Both the position numbers and the translations under genes were made by a program. The notes under the pieces are model-generated. The model was not told the DNA's origin. It was given only the letters and a program-made list of their open reading frames with translations, and ran no database searches. This document shows positions 42,699 to 50,950 of a stretch of DNA of 64,000 bases, piece by piece (the first letter of the stretch is position 1; each line of letters opens with the position of its first letter). Where the stretch lies: assembly GCF_048066175.1 (NCBI RefSeq), contig NZ_JBLTXA010000002.1, forward strand, positions 124,001-188,000, written 5' to 3'. Origin of the DNA: Niveispirillum fermenti. GTDB taxonomy: Bacteria > Pseudomonadota > Alphaproteobacteria > Azospirillales > Azospirillaceae.

Positions 42699-44705
42699 TC
42701 AGGCCGCTGCCAGAACGGTCGCCAGCCTCTGCGCCGTTGCGTCGTCCATGCGGAACTGCACGCGCAGGACGCCGTCATCATTGCTGATCACACGCGCCGG
42801 CAACGCCGCGCCGTCCAGACCGGAGATATCGATCTCGTCCCCCGGGCCGGCATCAAGGGTGATGCGAAGAGCGGCGCCGGCCGTCGACAGATCGACCACG
42901 CGCCCCGCTACATCGGCGGCGGGCCGGTTGCGCCGCGCCCGGCTGGCAACACGGACCGGAATGTCAACGGCACGCCGTTCCACGGTGCGGCGCTCCCCGG
43001 CATGTTCCATGGACCGCAGGAATTCCTCCACCTCGCTGCGCAACTGTTCGGCCTGTTCGGACAGTTCGCCGGCTGCGGCATGCAACTGGCTGGACGCGGA
43101 CATCGTGAAATGGGCGCCCTCCCGCACCGTCACGATGCTTTCCGAAACGTCCCCCGTGCGCAAGGCGGCTTCATGCACATTGCGGCTGATCTCTGCCGTG
43201 GCGGCGCCCTGCTGGTTCACGGCACTGGCGATGGCGCTGGAATTGTGCCCGATGCTGTCGATGATATCGGCAATGGCACTGATCATGCCGGCCGCGTCAT
43301 CGGCAGCGGTCTGGACGGCGCGGGCCTGACTGCCGATATCATCGGTGGCGCGGGCCGTCTGCCCGGCCAGATTCTTCACCTCGCCGGCCACGATGGCGAA
43401 GCCCTTCCCGGCCTCCCCTGCCCTTGCCGCCTCGATCGTGGCGTTCAGGGCCAGCAGGTTGGTCTGGCTGGCGATCTCGCTGATCAGGCCGACCACGCCC
43501 TGCACATTGGCCACGACGGCCGACAAATCATCGACGATGCGCCTGGCATTGTGTGCCTTGTCTACAGCTTCCGCGGTGATCTGGGCTGTGATGCCCACCT
43601 GCCGGCCGATCTCCGCGCTGGATGCCGACAATTCCTCCGTCGCGGCGGCCACGGTTTGCGCGTTGTCACGCGCCACCTGGGCATTGTCGGCGACCAGGTT
43701 CGACTGGTCCCCCGTCATTTCGGCCTGCTTCTGCAATGCACCTGATGTGGCTTCCAGTTCCGTCGCGGCGGCGGCCACGGTCTTCAGCTTGCCGGCCACG
43801 GCCAGCTTGAAATCGCGCGTCAACACCTCCAGTGCCTGGCGGCGACGCTCCTTGGCCTCCTCCTCGCGCTGCTTCTCCGCCTCCAGCGTTCGGGCGTGCA
43901 GGGCGTTATCGCGGAAGACGGCAACGGCCCGTGCCATGGCACCCAGTTCATTTCGCGCATTGGTATCGGGTACATCGACTTCCAGCCGACCGGCGGCGAG
44001 ACTTCCCATGAGGTCCGTCATGCGCGACAGCGGCCGGGCCAGCGTGCGGGCAATGGCGCTGGATGCGCCGGCGGCAAGCCCGCCCAGAACAACGACGGCA
44101 CCGATCAGCACGATCAGCATTTCCCGGTATTTACGGCCGACATCATCCAGATAGACACCAGAACCGACCACCCAGTTCCAAGCGGGCAGCAACGTCACAT
44201 AGGAAATCTTGTCCACGGGCCTGTCATGGCCGGGCTTGGGCCACATATAGGGCACGAACCCGGATTGTCCGGCACCGGTCGCCGCCTTCACGAACTCCCG
44301 GAACATCAGCGTGCCGGCCGGGTCCTTGAAGTGGGACATGTCCTGCCCGTCCAGTTCAGCGCGGATCGGATGCATGATCATCTGGTGATTGGTATCATTC
44401 ACCCAGATATATTCCCCGGCGAACCGCATCGCCTTGACCGCTGCGAGCGCACGGGCCTGCGCCTCATCCCTGGTCAGGGTGCCCGCCCTCTCCTGCGCCA
44501 TGTAGGCGTTGATGACGGACGCGGCCCCCTCCACCGCAGCCTGGGCGCTGGCATGGTACCGATCGCGCAATTCGGTGCGCTGAAGTTCACTGGCCAGAAC
44601 GGCAAAAGCCAGGAGACCGGCAATCGAGAATATCACAACAAGGCCGAGTCTTTTTGAAATACTCGTATTATGGAACCAAGCCGAAATATTCGCTAACCAC
44701 ACCAT
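42699..44705 (-). CDS. chemoreceptor with Cache sensor, HAMP, MA and C-terminal PilZ domains
   Basis: 668 residues. TM1 is at about 20-40; a single-Cache periplasmic domain (GEYIWVNDTNHQMIMHP, WNWVVGSGVYLDDV) spans 45-190; TM2 is at about 192-215; HAMP follows, then the methyl-accepting domain with the hairpin tip ISEIASQTNLLALNATIEAA. The C-terminal 100 residues form PilZ with RxxxR (RRTVERRAVD) and DLSTAG, the c-di-GMP-binding motifs. Azospirillum Tlp1 has the same plan and links energy taxis to c-di-GMP. A long perfect palindrome lies upstream at 44781-44822. Confidence 0.92.
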   Translation of the reverse strand: MVWLANISAWFHNTSISKRLGLVVIFSIAGLLAFAVLASELQRTELRDRYHASAQAAVEGAASVINAYMAQERAGTLTRDEAQARALAAVKAMRFAGEYIWVNDTNHQMIMHPIRAELDGQDMSHFKDPAGTLMFREFVKAATGAGQSGFVPYMWPKPGHDRPVDKISYVTLLPAWNWVVGSGVYLDDVGRKYREMLIVLIGAVVVLGGLAAGASSAIARTLARPLSRMTDLMGSLAAGRLEVDVPDTNARNELGAMARAVAVFRDNALHARTLEAEKQREEEAKERRRQALEVLTRDFKLAVAGKLKTVAAAATELEATSGALQKQAEMTGDQSNLVADNAQVARDNAQTVAAATEELSASSAEIGRQVGITAQITAEAVDKAHNARRIVDDLSAVVANVQGVVGLISEIASQTNLLALNATIEAARAGEAGKGFAIVAGEVKNLAGQTARATDDIGSQARAVQTAADDAAGMISAIADIIDSIGHNSSAIASAVNQQGAATAEISRNVHEAALRTGDVSESIVTVREGAHFTMSASSQLHAAAGELSEQAEQLRSEVEEFLRSMEHAGERRTVERRAVDIPVRVASRARRNRPAADVAGRVVDLSTAGAALRITLDAGPGDEIDISGLDGAALPARVISNDDGVLRVQFRMDDATAQRLATVLAAA

Positions 44706-44780
44706 TTTTATCCGCCCTAAATCTCATTATTTCTGCGATTGCAGCATATCGATGTCTTAAAGCGGGATTATACGAAAGTG

Positions 44781-44822
44781 AATATCCCGCCAATAGGGGA
44801 TATTACCTATTGGCGGGATATT
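44781..44822. repeat. Long perfect inverted repeat upstream of the chemoreceptor
   Basis: Arms of 17 bp (AATATCCCGCCAATAGG / CCTATTGGCGGGATATT) and an 8-base spacer GGATATTA. It sits in the 274-base divergent gap between the PilZ chemoreceptor (start 44705) and the VOC gene (44980), a place for an operator, an RNA hairpin or an element end. The rest of the gap has no recognisable gene. Confidence 0.8.
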
Positions 44823-44979
44823 GTACGGAAACACTGGGTGGAGACGTGTATGGTCTTGATTTTCAAGGATACTGACCCGATGATTCTTGGTGAGAGAAGC
44901 CCGACCAACGTACATGTGTGCGGTATTGCGACACTGCGCCGCACCGAAAGGCGGGGCCATGAACAGGGGAGGAACGACG

Positions 44980-45393
44980 ATGACAGTGCCCTTTGAACTC
45001 AAGGGACTGGACCATATCGTCCTGCGTGTTCGCGACATCGACCGGATGATCGGCTTCTACACCGATATACTGGGCTGCCGGATGGAGCGGATATTGCCGG
45101 AGGTAGGGCTTTACCAACTGCGGGCCGGCAACAGCCTGATCGATCTTGTGCCATTGGATGGCAAGCTTGGAGCGGCCGGCGGCGCCGGGCCGGGGGCGGA
45201 GGGGCGCAATCTGGAGCATTTCTGCCTGGAAATCAGCCCGTTCGATGAAGCGGAGATCAAGGCCCATCTCGCACGCCACGGCGTGGAGGCCGGCCCTGTC
45301 GGCCAGCGCTATGGCGCCGGCGGCGAGGGGCCGTCTCTCTATCTCCGCGATCCGGAGGGCAACAATGTGGAGTTGAAGGCCCGCTTGCCCTAA
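44980..45393 (+). CDS. VOC-superfamily (glyoxalase/dioxygenase-like) protein
   Basis: 137 residues from ATG 44980, seven bases after GGAGG. Metal-ligand candidates are His in LKGLDHIVLRV, His in NLEHFCLEI and Glu in NNVELKARL, the usual VOC positions; the beta-alpha-beta-beta-beta pattern is duplicated. It could be a virulence-like glyoxalase or a small lyase or epimerase. Its TAA overlaps the thiL stop on the other strand by two bases. Confidence 0.82.
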   Translation: MTVPFELKGLDHIVLRVRDIDRMIGFYTDILGCRMERILPEVGLYQLRAGNSLIDLVPLDGKLGAAGGAGPGAEGRNLEHFCLEISPFDEAEIKAHLARHGVEAGPVGQRYGAGGEGPSLYLRDPEGNNVELKARLP

Positions 45394-46391
45394 AAATGGC
45401 GCCAGCCACCGATGCCGAAATCAGGTGACATCCCTTCGGTACCCGATACGTCCAGCCCCGGGTCACCTTCAATCACCTTGCCGATGCGGGTAACCGCGAT
45501 CCCGGCACTGGCGGCGGCGGCGGCGATGTCTTCCGCCTTTTCCTGCGGGGCCGTGAAGGCCACTTCGTAATCGTCACCGCCCGTCAACATCAGGGACCGC
45601 AGAGCGGGCTGGGACAGCAGGACGCGCAAGGCCGGGGCCGAAAGCGGCACGGCCCGGGCATCCAGGTGCAGGCGTACCTTGCTGGCCAGGGCCAGGTGAC
45701 GCAGATCCGCGATCAGCCCGTCCGATATATCCAGGGCTGCCGTGCCGAACACGCGCAGGGATGCCACGAAATCCAGCCGCGGGCTGGGCCGGCGCAGCCG
45801 GGACAACAGATAGGCCCGGTCATTGTCCGCCACAGGGCTGGTCAATGTCCCCTGGGCCAGCTTCAAGCCAAGGGCCGCATCGCCGATATGGCCCGTCACG
45901 AACAGCGCGTCGCCCGGCCTGGCTCCCTTGCGGCGGATCATGCGCTGGAACGGCACCAGTCCCAGGGCGGTGACGGTCAGCGACAAAGGACCGGAGGTCG
46001 CAACCGTATCGCCCCCCAGCAGGTTGACCTTGAATTCCTTCTGCGCCCTGCCCAACCCGCCGGCAAAGGCACCGACCCATTCGTCCCCGACCGCGCGCGG
46101 CAGGGCCGTCACCAGGCTGTAGGCCAATGGCTCGGCCCCCTTGGCGGCAAGGTCCGACATATTGACGGCCAGCAGCTTGTACGCCAGGTCGGCCGGATCG
46201 TCCTGCGGCAGGAAATGCACGCCGGACACCATGGCGTCGGTCGTGACGACGAGTTGCTGGTCCGCGGGAATGTCCAGAACCGCGGCATCATCGGTCAGGT
46301 CGAAGGCACCGGGCACACCGACAGCCAGCGGCCGGAAGAAACGCTCGATCCGGCCGAACTCCCCCAGCCTGTCGCCAGCCTGTTCCGTCAC
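45390..46391 (-). CDS. thiL: thiamine-monophosphate kinase
   Basis: 333 residues. The AIR-synthase-like fold shows DDAAVLDIP, VTTDAMVSGVHF, NMSDLAAKGAEP and LLGGDTVATSG, and the C-terminal part has LDISDGLIADL and LTGGDDYEVAF. ThiL phosphorylates thiamine phosphate to thiamine diphosphate, the cofactor also used by the E1 proteins of this window. It overlaps the 3' end of nusB by 4 bases, as the last gene of the rib-nusB-thiL operon. Confidence 0.96.
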   Translation of the reverse strand: MTEQAGDRLGEFGRIERFFRPLAVGVPGAFDLTDDAAVLDIPADQQLVVTTDAMVSGVHFLPQDDPADLAYKLLAVNMSDLAAKGAEPLAYSLVTALPRAVGDEWVGAFAGGLGRAQKEFKVNLLGGDTVATSGPLSLTVTALGLVPFQRMIRRKGARPGDALFVTGHIGDAALGLKLAQGTLTSPVADNDRAYLLSRLRRPSPRLDFVASLRVFGTAALDISDGLIADLRHLALASKVRLHLDARAVPLSAPALRVLLSQPALRSLMLTGGDDYEVAFTAPQEKAEDIAAAAASAGIAVTRIGKVIEGDPGLDVSGTEGMSPDFGIGGWRHF

Positions 46392-46945
46392 GGCGTTCCC
46401 GCCCCGCCTTTTGCCGCCGTCCGGGCCGCCATTTCAGCCGGACGCAGGGTGCGGGCCAGCTTGTCCAGCACCCCGTTCACCATTCCCGGTTCCCGACCGG
46501 AAAAGAAGGCATGGGCCACATCGATATAATCATTGATGATGATGTGGGGCGGCACGGCCTCGTTGGCCAGCAACTCCCACGCCCCGGCCCGCAGGATGGC
46601 GCGCAGCAGCAGTTCCATGCGTTCCAGCGACCATTGCTGGCTCAGCAGGCCCCCCAGCATCTGGTCCACATCGGCCAGGCGGGCCTGCACGCCGCGCACG
46701 ATGTCGGCGAACAATTGCGGCTCGGCCGTCACGAACTCGTCGCCATCCTGTTCCTGCCCGATCCGGTGACGAACGAATTCATGGATCACCGTCTCGCTGG
46801 AGGCGCCGGCCAGATCAATCTGGTAAAGGCCCTGGACAGCGGCCAGCCGGGCGGCACTGCGCCGGGCCTTGGCGGAGCCGGTGGGCTTGATCTTGGGCGG
46901 CGGCTCCGGCTTGGCGGGCGCGGTGATCTTCTTGCGGGGGGGCAT
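46388..46945 (-). CDS. nusB: transcription antitermination factor NusB
   Basis: 185 residues, longer than the roughly 140 usual because of a Lys/Pro-rich N-terminal extension (PPRKKITAPAKPEPPPKIKP). The core begins ARRSAARLAAVQGLYQIDL and ends with INDYIDVAHAFF and NGVLDKLAR, the RNA/NusE-binding helical bundle. It acts in rRNA antitermination. It lies 15 bases after ribH and overlaps thiL. Confidence 0.95.
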   Translation of the reverse strand: MPPRKKITAPAKPEPPPKIKPTGSAKARRSAARLAAVQGLYQIDLAGASSETVIHEFVRHRIGQEQDGDEFVTAEPQLFADIVRGVQARLADVDQMLGGLLSQQWSLERMELLLRAILRAGAWELLANEAVPPHIIINDYIDVAHAFFSGREPGMVNGVLDKLARTLRPAEMAARTAAKGGAGTP

Positions 46946-46960
46946 GTCGGGACCTGGAAC

Positions 46961-47425
46961 TCAGCGGGAATAGAGACGGAATTGCTTCTTCAGCTCGATC
47001 ATCTGAAGGCAGGCATTGGCGGCGAATCCGCCCTTGTTCTTCTGGTTGACGGCGGCGCGGGCCCAGGCCTGCTCATAATTCTCCGTCGTCAGAATGCCGT
47101 TGCCGATGGCCAGCGTGTGGCGCAATGCCAGTTCCGACAGGCCACGGGCGCTTTCCTGACAGACATAGTCGTAATGCGTTGTCTCACCACGGATCACGCA
47201 GCCCAGGGCCACATAGCCGTCGAAACGGCGGCGACCGGAATAGAAATCCATCGATCGCACGGAAAACTGGATGGCGGCCGGGATCTCATAGGCGCCGGGC
47301 ACCTGGAAAATCTCATAGGTCGCACCGGCCGCTTCCAGCGCCGCCACGGCACCCTTGACCAGTTCATCGGCAAGGTCGTCGTAGAAACGGGCCTCGACGA
47401 TCATGATATGGGGCGCGTCGGCCAT
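46961..47425 (-). CDS. ribH: 6,7-dimethyl-8-ribityllumazine synthase
   Basis: 154 residues. Substrate-site motifs are VPGAYEIP, ALGCVIRGETTHYDYVC (His general acid region) and FGILTTENYEQA-like GNGILTTENYEQAWARA. It condenses 5-amino-6-ribitylamino-uracil with dihydroxybutanone phosphate. It lies 30 bases after the ribB gene. Confidence 0.95.
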   Translation of the reverse strand: MADAPHIMIVEARFYDDLADELVKGAVAALEAAGATYEIFQVPGAYEIPAAIQFSVRSMDFYSGRRRFDGYVALGCVIRGETTHYDYVCQESARGLSELALRHTLAIGNGILTTENYEQAWARAAVNQKNKGGFAANACLQMIELKKQFRLYSR

Positions 47426-47455
47426 GGTCGTATCCTGTCAGACTGAAGGAATGGA

Positions 47456-48598
47456 TCAGAAGAGGCTGGGTATGGCCCGCTGGCCGACAATGGTCAAGCC
47501 ATAGCCTTCGAGGCCCACCACCGTCTTTTTGGTATTGCTCAGCAGGACCATGCGCTTCACACCCAGATCGTTGAGAATCTGGGCGCCGATGCCATAGTCG
47601 CGCAGCTCGCCCGCCAGGTCGGCATTGCCATCATCGATGGCGCGCAGCCGGTCAGCCAGCGAGAAGGGCTGTGCATCGCGCATCAGCACGATGACGCCGC
47701 GCCCATCGTCGCCCACGGCCTTCATGGCAGATTCCAGCCCGCCCACGGGGCCGTGGCGGTTGTCGCCCAGCAGGTCCTTCACGATGTTCAGGGAGTGCAT
47801 GCGTACAGGCACCGGCACACCATCATGGATGTCGCCCTTGACGAGGGCGATATGTTCGGCCCCGCTGATGCGGTTGCGATAGACGATCATCTCGAACCGC
47901 CCGCCATGGTGGCTGTCCAGCACGGTGCGGTACGAGCGCTCGATGATGGTTTCCGTCCGGCGGCGATAGGCGATCAGGTCGGCGATGGTGCCGATCTTCA
48001 GGCCGTGCAACTGCGCGAACTTCACCAGGTCCGGCATGCGGGCCATGGTGCCGTCATCATTCATGATCTCACAGATCACGCCGGCGGCAGGCAGGCCGGC
48101 CAGACGGGAGAAATCAACAGACGCCTCGGTATGCCCGGCCCGGACCAGCGTGCCGCCATCGCGTGCCAGCAGCGGGAAGACATGGCCCGGCGTGACGATG
48201 TCGCGCGGGTCCACATTGGGATCGATGGCGACCTGGATGGTCCGCGAACGGTCGGCAGCGGAAATACCGGTCGTGACACCTTCACGCGCTTCGATGGAAA
48301 CCGTGAAGGCCGTCTGGTGACGGGTGCCATTCTGCTGTGCCATCAGAGGCAGCCGCAGGCGCTCGTTCATCGGGCTGTCGATGGCCAGACAGATCAGGCC
48401 ACGGCCGAACCGGGCCATGAAATTGATGGCCTCGGGCGTGGCCGCCGATGCGGGGATCACCAGATCCCCCTCATTCTCGCGATCCTCGTCATCGACCAGA
48501 ATGAACATGCGGCCCTGGCGCGCCTCCTCGATCAGTTCCTCCGTGCTGGACAGCACGGGCCGATCCTCTTCCGTCAGGCGGGTTTCCGTGGCCGACAT
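47456..48598 (-). CDS. ribB: 3,4-dihydroxy-2-butanone-4-phosphate synthase with degenerate GTP cyclohydrolase II half (RibBX type)
   Basis: 380 residues from ATG 48598, one base after the ribE stop. The RibB half (residues about 15-215) is intact: DDEDRENEGDLVIPA, TGISAADRSRTI, GHVFPLLARDGG and RAGHTEASVDF. The C-terminal half has the RibA fold, but the zinc Cys triad (normally in a GDVFGSLRCDC-like loop) reads SLNIVKDLLGDNRHGP, and the QEGRGIGL loop reads MRDAQPFSLADRL. GTP cyclohydrolase activity must therefore come from another gene. Such RibBX proteins are known in many Proteobacteria. Confidence 0.92.
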   Translation of the reverse strand: MSATETRLTEEDRPVLSSTEELIEEARQGRMFILVDDEDRENEGDLVIPASAATPEAINFMARFGRGLICLAIDSPMNERLRLPLMAQQNGTRHQTAFTVSIEAREGVTTGISAADRSRTIQVAIDPNVDPRDIVTPGHVFPLLARDGGTLVRAGHTEASVDFSRLAGLPAAGVICEIMNDDGTMARMPDLVKFAQLHGLKIGTIADLIAYRRRTETIIERSYRTVLDSHHGGRFEMIVYRNRISGAEHIALVKGDIHDGVPVPVRMHSLNIVKDLLGDNRHGPVGGLESAMKAVGDDGRGVIVLMRDAQPFSLADRLRAIDDGNADLAGELRDYGIGAQILNDLGVKRMVLLSNTKKTVVGLEGYGLTIVGQRAIPSLF

Positions 48599-48599
48599 C

Positions 48600-49190
48600 T
48601 CAGGCTTCCTTTCCAACCAGCCGCGCGACGTAGCGCGCCAGCATATCCACTTCAAGATTGATGCGCGCGCCCGGCCCGATCAGGCCGAAGGTCGTCTGTT
48701 CTGTCGTGTGCGGGATGATGTTGACGCCGAAGACATCGTCCTCCACCTCATTCACGGTCAGGGACACGCCGTTGAGCGCCACCGACCCCTTGGCCGCGAT
48801 GAAGCGTTTCAAAGTGCCCGGTACGCGAAAGCGCCAGCGATGGCTGTCGCCGTCGGGCGTCACCGAAACGACCTCTGCCACACCGTCGACATGGCCATAG
48901 ACCAGATGTCCGCCCAATTCGTCCCCCAGTTTGAGGGATCGTTCCAGGTTCAGCGGCGTACCGACGATCCAGTCGCCGACGGTGGTCTTGGCAATGGTTT
49001 CTGCGGACACATCAGCCTTGTAGGCATGCGCCAGCTTCTCCACCACGGTCAGGCAGACCCCGTTGGACGCGATGGACGCACCCATGGCGACATGGTCCAG
49101 GTCGAACCGCGTCTCGATGGTCAGTCTCAGGTCGCCACGGCGCTCGATCTCCACGACGCGGCCGACATCGGTGATGATTCCGGTAAACAT
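48600..49190 (-). CDS. ribE: riboflavin synthase, alpha subunit
   Basis: 196 residues. The duplicated lumazine-binding domains begin MFTGIITDVGRV and GHLVYGHVDGVAEV; the ASNGVCLTV and ALNGVSLTVN motifs are the paired substrate sites. It converts two lumazines to riboflavin. It lies 80 bases after ribD. Confidence 0.95.
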   Translation of the reverse strand: MFTGIITDVGRVVEIERRGDLRLTIETRFDLDHVAMGASIASNGVCLTVVEKLAHAYKADVSAETIAKTTVGDWIVGTPLNLERSLKLGDELGGHLVYGHVDGVAEVVSVTPDGDSHRWRFRVPGTLKRFIAAKGSVALNGVSLTVNEVEDDVFGVNIIPHTTEQTTFGLIGPGARINLEVDMLARYVARLVGKEA

Positions 49191-49270
49191 GGGCGATAAC
49201 CTAGGGCTTGGCGCGACAATGCGCGAGAGGGCGATGGTTGCGCGGGGCGCATGGCGGGGGGGACCGGCCG

Positions 49271-50377
49271 TCAGCCTGACAGGCGATAGGACACCTGCTG
49301 GTCATCGGGGGGCAGAAAACGCAGGGCCTGGGCCAGGATGTCGGTTCCCAGCGGACCGATGGCCGCCAGCCCGTCACCACCGATCAGCATCGGCGCCCTG
49401 AACCATTCCACACGATCGACCAGTCCGGCCTTCAGGAAGGATGTAGCGACCGCCGCCCCGCCTTCCACCAGCACCCTGGTGATCCCCTGTCCGGCCAGCG
49501 TGGCCAGCGCGCCGGCCACCGGCAACCGGCCATCGGCATCGGGTGCCACGCGAAGCACCCGCACGCCCAGCGTCTCCAGCGCCGCGATACGGTCTGCGTC
49601 CGCGTCCGCAAGGGTGACGACCCAGGTGGGAGTCGCGGCTGCGCCGACCGCCAGCTTCGAGGTGACGGGCAGGCGCAGGCTGCTGTCCAGCACGACGCGG
49701 ATGGGGCTATGATCCTCCAGCCCCGGCAGGCGGCAGGTCAGTTCCGGATCATCGGCCAGAGCCGTGCCGATGCCGACCAGGATGGCATCATGGTTGGCCC
49801 GGAGCATGTGCCCGCGCGCACGGCTTTCGGGGCCCGTGATCCATTGACTGTGACCGCTGACGGTGGCCACCCGCCCGTCCAGGCTGGTGGCCAGCTTCAG
49901 GGTGACGCCGGGTCGGCCTTTCACAATGCGCGTGATGAAACCGAAATTGACGTCCAGCGCTTCCTGCGCACACAGCCCCACATCCACGCGGATGCCGGCT
50001 TCGCGCAGCCGGCGGATGCCACCGCCCGACACGCGCGGGTCGGGGTCCTCGCAGGCCACCACGACACGCGCCACGCCGGCGGCGATCAGCGCCTCCGAAC
50101 AGGGGGGCGTCCGGCCGTGATGATTGCAGGGTTCCAGGCTGACATAGACCGTGGCCCCGCCCGCGCCGGCACCCGCCTGTGCCAGGGCCTGCGGTTCACC
50201 GTGCGGCCGGCCGCCGGGGGCGGTGACGCCGCGGCCCAGGACGCGACCATCGCCGCCAACCACGATGCAGCCCACCGACGGGTTGGGCCAGACCCGGCCC
50301 AGATTGCGCCGCGCCAGCGCCAGGGCCGCCCCCATATGCGCGCGGTCATCCTCGGTGAAGGCCGGCAGGACGGTCAT
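49271..50377 (-). CDS. ribD: bifunctional pyrimidine deaminase/reductase
   Basis: 368 residues. The N-terminal deaminase domain has the zinc motifs PHGEPQAL (HAE type) and LEPCNHHGRTPPCSEAL (C-x2-to-x8-C). The C-terminal reductase domain has KLATSLDGRVA, SQWITGPESRARGHMLRANH and VLVEGGAAVATSFL. It performs the second and third steps of riboflavin synthesis. It follows nrdR by 12 bases. Confidence 0.95.
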   Translation of the reverse strand: MTVLPAFTEDDRAHMGAALALARRNLGRVWPNPSVGCIVVGGDGRVLGRGVTAPGGRPHGEPQALAQAGAGAGGATVYVSLEPCNHHGRTPPCSEALIAAGVARVVVACEDPDPRVSGGGIRRLREAGIRVDVGLCAQEALDVNFGFITRIVKGRPGVTLKLATSLDGRVATVSGHSQWITGPESRARGHMLRANHDAILVGIGTALADDPELTCRLPGLEDHSPIRVVLDSSLRLPVTSKLAVGAAATPTWVVTLADADADRIAALETLGVRVLRVAPDADGRLPVAGALATLAGQGITRVLVEGGAAVATSFLKAGLVDRVEWFRAPMLIGGDGLAAIGPLGTDILAQALRFLPPDDQQVSYRLSG

Positions 50378-50389
50378 GCGGGAGCCGCC

Positions 50390-50854
50390 TCAGTCCGTCT
50401 TGGTGTCGGGCCGCAGCGTTTCGACGAACTGGTTGAAGTCCGACGCCTCGCGGAAATCCCGATAGACGGATGCGTAACGGATATAAGCCACCTTATCGAT
50501 GCCGTTCAGATGGTTCATCACCATCTCGCCGATCTGGGTGGACGGGATTTCGGTCTCGCCGCTGCTTTCAAGCTGGCGCACGATGGAATTGACCACGCGG
50601 TCGACCCTGTCGGCATCGACGGGACGCTTGCGCAGGGAAATGCGCATGGACCGCAACAGCTTCTCCCGGTCGAATGGTTCCCGCTGACCAGAGCTTTTGA
50701 CGACATACAACTCGCGCAACTGCACCCGCTCGAACGTGGTGAAGCGGGCCCCGCAGGCGGGACAGAAACGGCGGCGGCGGATGGCGGACCCGTCTTCGGT
50801 CGGACGGCTGTCCTTCACCTGGGTGTCGTCATTCCCGCAGAACGGGCAGCGCAT
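50390..50854 (-). CDS. nrdR: NrdR transcriptional repressor
   Basis: 154 residues. The N-terminal zinc ribbon has MRCPFCGNDDTQVKDSRP and FCPACGARFTTFERVQL (two C-x2-C pairs); the ATP-cone domain follows. NrdR represses ribonucleotide reductase genes according to the ATP/dATP balance. It is the first gene of the rib operon. Confidence 0.96.
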   Translation of the reverse strand: MRCPFCGNDDTQVKDSRPTEDGSAIRRRRFCPACGARFTTFERVQLRELYVVKSSGQREPFDREKLLRSMRISLRKRPVDADRVDRVVNSIVRQLESSGETEIPSTQIGEMVMNHLNGIDKVAYIRYASVYRDFREASDFNQFVETLRPDTKTD

Positions 50855-50900
50855 GAAACCCCTCCGTCGTTATTGTCGTTGCACCAGCGGCCACTGCCAG

Positions 50901-50935
50901 AAAAGGCCCCCGGCCCTGTCACAGGATCCGGGGGC
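50901..50935 (-). terminator. Rho-independent terminator after glyA
   Basis: On the minus strand, GCCCCCGG and CCGGGGGC arms enclose a smaller CCTG-TCA-CAGG hairpin, followed by CTTTTCTGG. It separates rpiB-glyA transcription from the nrdR-rib operon. Confidence 0.75.
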
Positions 50936-50950
50936 GGTACTCACGAGAAA

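Noticed and set aside
45101..45108. Reverse-strand CTACC-like sequence near 45101 as another LuxR box
   Set aside because: It lies inside the VOC coding region and is unpaired.
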